Of a stretch of 10,113 bases of DNA, positions 7,674 to 10,113 are shown one piece after another (positions within the stretch are counted from its first letter, which is position 1; every line of letters begins with the position of its first letter). Both the position numbers and the translations under genes were made by a program. The notes below the pieces were generated by a model that did no database searches, had not been told where the DNA came from, and saw only the letters and a program-made list of their open reading frames with translations. Origin of the DNA: Candidatus Auribacterota bacterium (lineage in GTDB: Bacteria > Auribacterota > UBA6266). The stretch spans positions 1 to 10,113 of the forward strand of contig JAFGBE010000052.1 of NCBI GenBank assembly GCA_016933315.1, given 5' to 3'.

Positions 7674-7684
7674 TTTTCCGTAAA

Positions 7685-7690
7685 ATTATA
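7685..7690 (-). promoter_or_regulatory. Candidate -10 box of the recG cluster promoter
   Basis: A perfect TATAAT on the minus strand lies 40 bases before the recG start codon, in the divergent gap with rpmB. The -35 is poor: the best candidate is TTTAAC (3 of 6 bases) with a 15-base spacer, and nothing better occurs at 16-18. The start of transcription would fall near 7678, giving a leader of about 34 bases. Position makes it the natural promoter of the cluster, but the region is AT-rich and chance matches are easy. Confidence 0.4.
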
Positions 7691-7701
7691 TTAAAAATGT
7701 C

Positions 7702-7729
7702 TTGCGTTAAATAAGTCCTGTGTTATAAT
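7702..7729 (+). promoter_or_regulatory. Sigma70-type promoter of rpmB, extended -10
   Basis: The -35 TTGCGT (7702-7707) and a perfect -10 TATAAT (7724-7729) are separated by 16 bases, and a TGT (7721-7723) directly before the -10 makes it an extended -10 promoter. Transcription should begin near 7736, giving a leader of about 26 bases that includes the strong ribosome site of rpmB. No Zur-like dyad overlaps it. Confidence 0.8.
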
Positions 7730-7748
7730 TTTGCGAATTTTCAGTCTT

Positions 7749-7754
7749 GGAGGA
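7749..7754 (+). promoter_or_regulatory. Strong ribosome binding site of rpmB
   Basis: GGAGGA stands 7 bases before ATG 7762. A TTG at 7747 in the same frame overlaps this site and cannot be the start. Confidence 0.8.
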
Positions 7755-7761
7755 ATTTAAA

Positions 7762-7989
7762 ATGTCAAAATTTTGCGAAATCTGCGGCAAAGGGCCGAAA
7801 GCCGGCAAGACGATAACCAGAAGAGGGCTGGCAAAGAAAAAAGGCGGGGTCGGAAGGAAAATAACCGGAATTTCAAAAAGGGTATTTACTCCTAACCTGC
7901 AGAATGTCAAAGCTGTGATAAACGGTAGAACAAAGACTGTAAGCGTCTGCTCTAAGTGTTTGAAAGCAGGAAAGATAAAGAAAGCGTAG
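7762..7989 (+). CDS. rpmB: Large ribosomal subunit protein bL28, zinc-binding type
   Basis: bL28 is a small basic protein of the 50S subunit. The 75-residue product begins MSKFCEICGKGPKAG and has two CxxC pairs, Cys5/Cys8 and Cys63/Cys66, so it is the zinc-binding (C+) form. Also typical are the basic stretch RRGLAKKKGGVGRK (20-33) and the central RVFTPNLQNVKA segment (40-51). ATG 7762 is fixed by the GGAGGA site. It is the only plus-strand gene here and has its own promoter, 117 bases from divergent recG; rpmB close to recG is a known neighbourhood in other bacteria. Its stop at 7989 is only 9 bases from the stop of convergent recJ, and I see no GC-rich hairpin between them, so its transcript may run into antisense of recJ. 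Confidence 0.97.
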   Translation: MSKFCEICGKGPKAGKTITRRGLAKKKGGVGRKITGISKRVFTPNLQNVKAVINGRTKTVSVCSKCLKAGKIKKA

Positions 7990-7998
7990 AACACGGTT

Positions 7999-9711
7999 TT
8001 ATTTTAATTTCACATCCTGCAAAATGAGTTGGGGCTGTCTTCTGTTCATATAATTGTTCTCTTTGACCTTATAAGCTATATCAAGAAGCGCGCCTTTTTT
8101 TATCCCCCCGAACTCTTCGGCTTTATCAAAAGCGATACAGCTCAGCGCGTAACCGTCTTTGCTTACATTAAATTTCAGATGCTTCCCGCCGACTACCTGA
8201 GGAGTGTTTCCGACCTCGGCATCAAAGGTAGCCAGAACCGGCTCCGGATTCCCCTGCCCGAAAGGTTCCATCCTGAGAAGCTCGGACAGAAACGCAGAAT
8301 CAATCTCCCTGAAGTGCGCCCGGGCCGAAATATTTAAAACAGGAATAAGGTCATCTTCTTTTATTACCTCATTCATATGCGCCGTGAACGCCGCCCTGAA
8401 AGCTTCGTAATTTTCCGGCCTTATGCTAAGTCCGGCGGCCATTTCATGTCCCCCGTACGAATCTATCAAGCCGGCGAACTTCTCGATTCCCTCTATCAGG
8501 TTGAATTTCTCGACGCTTCTTCCCGAACCCTTCCAGATCCCTTTTTCAAAACCGAATATAATAACCGGCCTGTTATAGATCCTTGCCAGCTTTGAGGCCG
8601 CAATTCCTATTACGCCGGTAGACCAATCCCTGTCTTCCAGCATAATTAATTTGTTTAACCGGTTTTTATCCTTCAGCTTCTCTATCTTTTTCACCGCAGA
8701 ACTGATAATGCCGGCTTCCGTATTCTGCCTTGAAACATTGTGGAGGACAAGGGTCTTTGCTATTTTTTCGGTCGAATCCGTATCTTTTGACGTAAGTAAT
8801 TCCACGCATTTGTTCGCATCCTCAATCCTGCCCGCGGCGTTAATCACGGGCCCGAGCCTGAAACTTACATCATATGTCCTGAAGGGGGGCTTGAGCGAAA
8901 GCACTTTCACCAGGCTTCTAAGCCCTTCGTTATTGCTGTGCCTGATCCTGGCTAAACCATTTTTTGCGAATATCCTGTTTTCTCCGACCAGGGGAACAAT
9001 GTCTGCTATCGTCCCGACGGCTGTCAGGTCAAGCAATTCCTTTAAATCGAAACCGGAAAAGGTATCATTGCCTGTTCTGGCCAGTTTTACTATCCCGTGC
9101 GCCAGCTTAAAAGCAATCCCCGCGCCCGAGAGATTTCTCATATCACCTGTCTTATACTGCACTTTGGGGTTTATAATACAGTAACTTTCGGGGACACTGT
9201 CTGCCGGCTCATGATGGTCCGTAATTATCAAATCGACCTTTTTTTCTTTCAGGTATCCGGCCGGCTCAAAGGCCTTGATGCCGCAGTCAACACTGATAAT
9301 CAAAGTGCACCCTGAAGACAATATCTCATTAACCGCGTCCAGATTTATTCCATACCCTTCGTCAAACCTGTTGGGAATATATGCAAAACAATCCAGGTTC
9401 CCGCTCTTGAATAACCTAAGAAGTATGGATGCGGCCGTTATGCCGTCCGCGTCATAGTCGCCGTAGACACATATTTTCTCATTTGAGCGCGCGGCGGACA
9501 GTATCCGGCGGGCAGCTTTTTCTACACCGTCTATATCAAACGGGTCTGAGAGCATGGATAACGAGGGATTCAGGAACTTTTCCAGATCAGCGTCCGCTTT
9601 AAACCCTTTGCTCAGCAGTATCCTCGATGAAAGAGTAGACAATCCCGTCTTCGAAGCTATTATGCCTTCGCTGTCGCATTCATCCCGGAGTTCCTTAAAA
9701 AACCATCTCAT
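7999..9711 (-). CDS. recJ: Single-stranded-DNA-specific exonuclease RecJ
   Basis: RecJ degrades single-stranded DNA from 5' to 3' in recombination, base-excision and mismatch repair, using two metal ions. The 570-residue protein is close to the E. coli length. The DHH phosphoesterase core shows YGDYDADG (83-90), VDCGI (141-145), DHHEP (165-169), GTIADIVPL (233-241) and GPVINAAGR (287-295). The DHHA1 half has GVIGIAASKL (366-375), GSGRS (395-399) and GGHEMAAG (420-427). The OB-fold region follows with MEPFGQGNPEP (481-491). The residue before TGVIGI, often His in a WHxGV motif, is Ser here (DWSTGV). Start ATG 9711 gives the usual N-terminus but has no clear Shine-Dalgarno; it lies 11 bases after the secF stop, so coupling to secF is likely. 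secF-recJ adjacency is found in several phyla. Confidence 0.96.
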   Translation of the reverse strand: MRWFFKELRDECDSEGIIASKTGLSTLSSRILLSKGFKADADLEKFLNPSLSMLSDPFDIDGVEKAARRILSAARSNEKICVYGDYDADGITAASILLRLFKSGNLDCFAYIPNRFDEGYGINLDAVNEILSSGCTLIISVDCGIKAFEPAGYLKEKKVDLIITDHHEPADSVPESYCIINPKVQYKTGDMRNLSGAGIAFKLAHGIVKLARTGNDTFSGFDLKELLDLTAVGTIADIVPLVGENRIFAKNGLARIRHSNNEGLRSLVKVLSLKPPFRTYDVSFRLGPVINAAGRIEDANKCVELLTSKDTDSTEKIAKTLVLHNVSRQNTEAGIISSAVKKIEKLKDKNRLNKLIMLEDRDWSTGVIGIAASKLARIYNRPVIIFGFEKGIWKGSGRSVEKFNLIEGIEKFAGLIDSYGGHEMAAGLSIRPENYEAFRAAFTAHMNEVIKEDDLIPVLNISARAHFREIDSAFLSELLRMEPFGQGNPEPVLATFDAEVGNTPQVVGGKHLKFNVSKDGYALSCIAFDKAEEFGGIKKGALLDIAYKVKENNYMNRRQPQLILQDVKLK

Positions 9712-9722
9712 CTGGCAAAAGT

Positions 9723-10113
9723 TTATGCGCGGTGACCTTTCTTATACCAATCAAATAAAAGCGCACTTGCCACAAATATGGACGAATAGGTTCCGACTAT
9801 TATTCCAACGAGGAGAGCAAATGCAAAATCGTTTATATTTTCTCCGCCGAAAACATAAAGAAATAAGACGACTATCAGCGTAGTTACGGATGTAAGGACT
9901 GTCCTTGATAAGGTCTGATTGATGCTGGCGTTAAGTATATCCTTGTAAGAGGCTTTTCTCATGACTTTAAGGTCTTCCCTTATTCGGTCAAAGACTACTA
10001 TAGTGTCATTGAGGGAATATCCTATCAGCGTCAATATGGCGGCGACAACGGGCAGGGTGATCAGCCTGCCGAAAATCGCAAACATGCCCAGTGTAATCAG
10101 GACGTCATGTATC
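9723..10113 (-). CDS. secF: Protein-export membrane protein SecF, partial (N-terminus beyond window edge)
   Basis: SecF works with SecD and the SecYEG channel, using the proton or sodium gradient to help pull proteins across the cytoplasmic membrane. Only the last 129 residues are present. Translation continues upstream of the first visible Met (10085) to the edge ([10 protein letters not shown]...), so that Met is not the start. The segment contains the hallmark [21 protein letters not shown] (27-47; GYSLND and VVFDRIRE are the diagnostic cores), then [12 protein letters not shown] (64-75). Hydrophobic helices lie at about 16-36, 77-90 and 96-120, followed by a basic tail WYKKGHRA. It ends 11 bases before recJ. 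secD presumably lies just outside the window; a fused SecDF cannot be excluded from this fragment. Confidence 0.96.
   Translation of the reverse strand, partial: IHDVLITLGMFAIFGRLITLPVVAAILTLIGYSLNDTIVVFDRIREDLKVMRKASYKDILNASINQTLSRTVLTSVTTLIVVLFLYVFGGENINDFAFALLVGIIVGTYSSIFVASALLFDWYKKGHRA

Noticed and set aside
7660..7677. Short hairpin followed by a T-run on the plus strand, resembling a terminator
   Set aside because: The stem is only five mostly A/T pairs, and no plus-strand gene lies upstream to be terminated.
8651..9184. Plus-strand open frame of 177 codons antisense to recJ
   Set aside because: Fully within recJ, serine- and leucine-rich as shadow frames are, with no start signal and no familiar motif.
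1..10113. A novel defence, mobile or biosynthetic system
   Set aside because: Every substantial open frame with good context is a recognised core gene. There are no direct-repeat arrays, transposase, integrase, tRNA-flanked insertion or unexplained space.

Overview
This 10.1 kb window is a compact block of bacterial housekeeping genes. Nearly all lie on the minus strand with gaps of 1 to 48 bases. Moderate base composition, extreme compaction, several TTG/GTG starts and patchy Shine-Dalgarno use suggest an uncultured lineage rather than a well-known model group. The gene order recalls Firmicutes-like and candidate-phylum genomes (Omnitrophota or Elusimicrobiota would be guesses). Lineage cannot be fixed from this window alone.

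Layout, read along the minus strand from the right edge. First comes the C-terminal end of secF (protein export), followed after 11 bases by recJ (single-strand 5'-3' exonuclease), which ends at 7999. Then comes rpmB (ribosomal protein L28), the only plus-strand gene. It has its own strong sigma70-type promoter, is convergent with recJ and divergent from recG. The roughly 117-base gap between rpmB and recG is the only real intergenic region, and it appears to hold back-to-back promoters.

From recG onward a single long minus-strand cluster runs to the left edge: recG (branch-migration helicase), rsmD (16S rRNA methyltransferase), coaD (coenzyme A synthesis), pta (phosphate acetyltransferase), a YceD/DUF177 protein, rpmF (L32), plsX (acyl-phosphate synthesis), fabH (fatty-acid initiation) and fabD (malonyl transfer to ACP, cut by the left edge). 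The second half forms one supply line: CoaD finishes most of CoA, Pta makes acetyl-CoA, FabD and FabH start fatty-acid synthesis from malonyl- and acetyl-CoA, and PlsX passes acyl chains to phospholipid synthesis. Ribosome genes are interleaved, a linkage seen widely in bacteria.

I found no mobile element, CRISPR array, RNA gene, prophage or defence system, and no candidate for a new system. The findings are modest: start-codon corrections, promoter layout, a pta without an adjacent ackA, and a few motif-residue variants. No gene-free stretch exceeds 300 bases.
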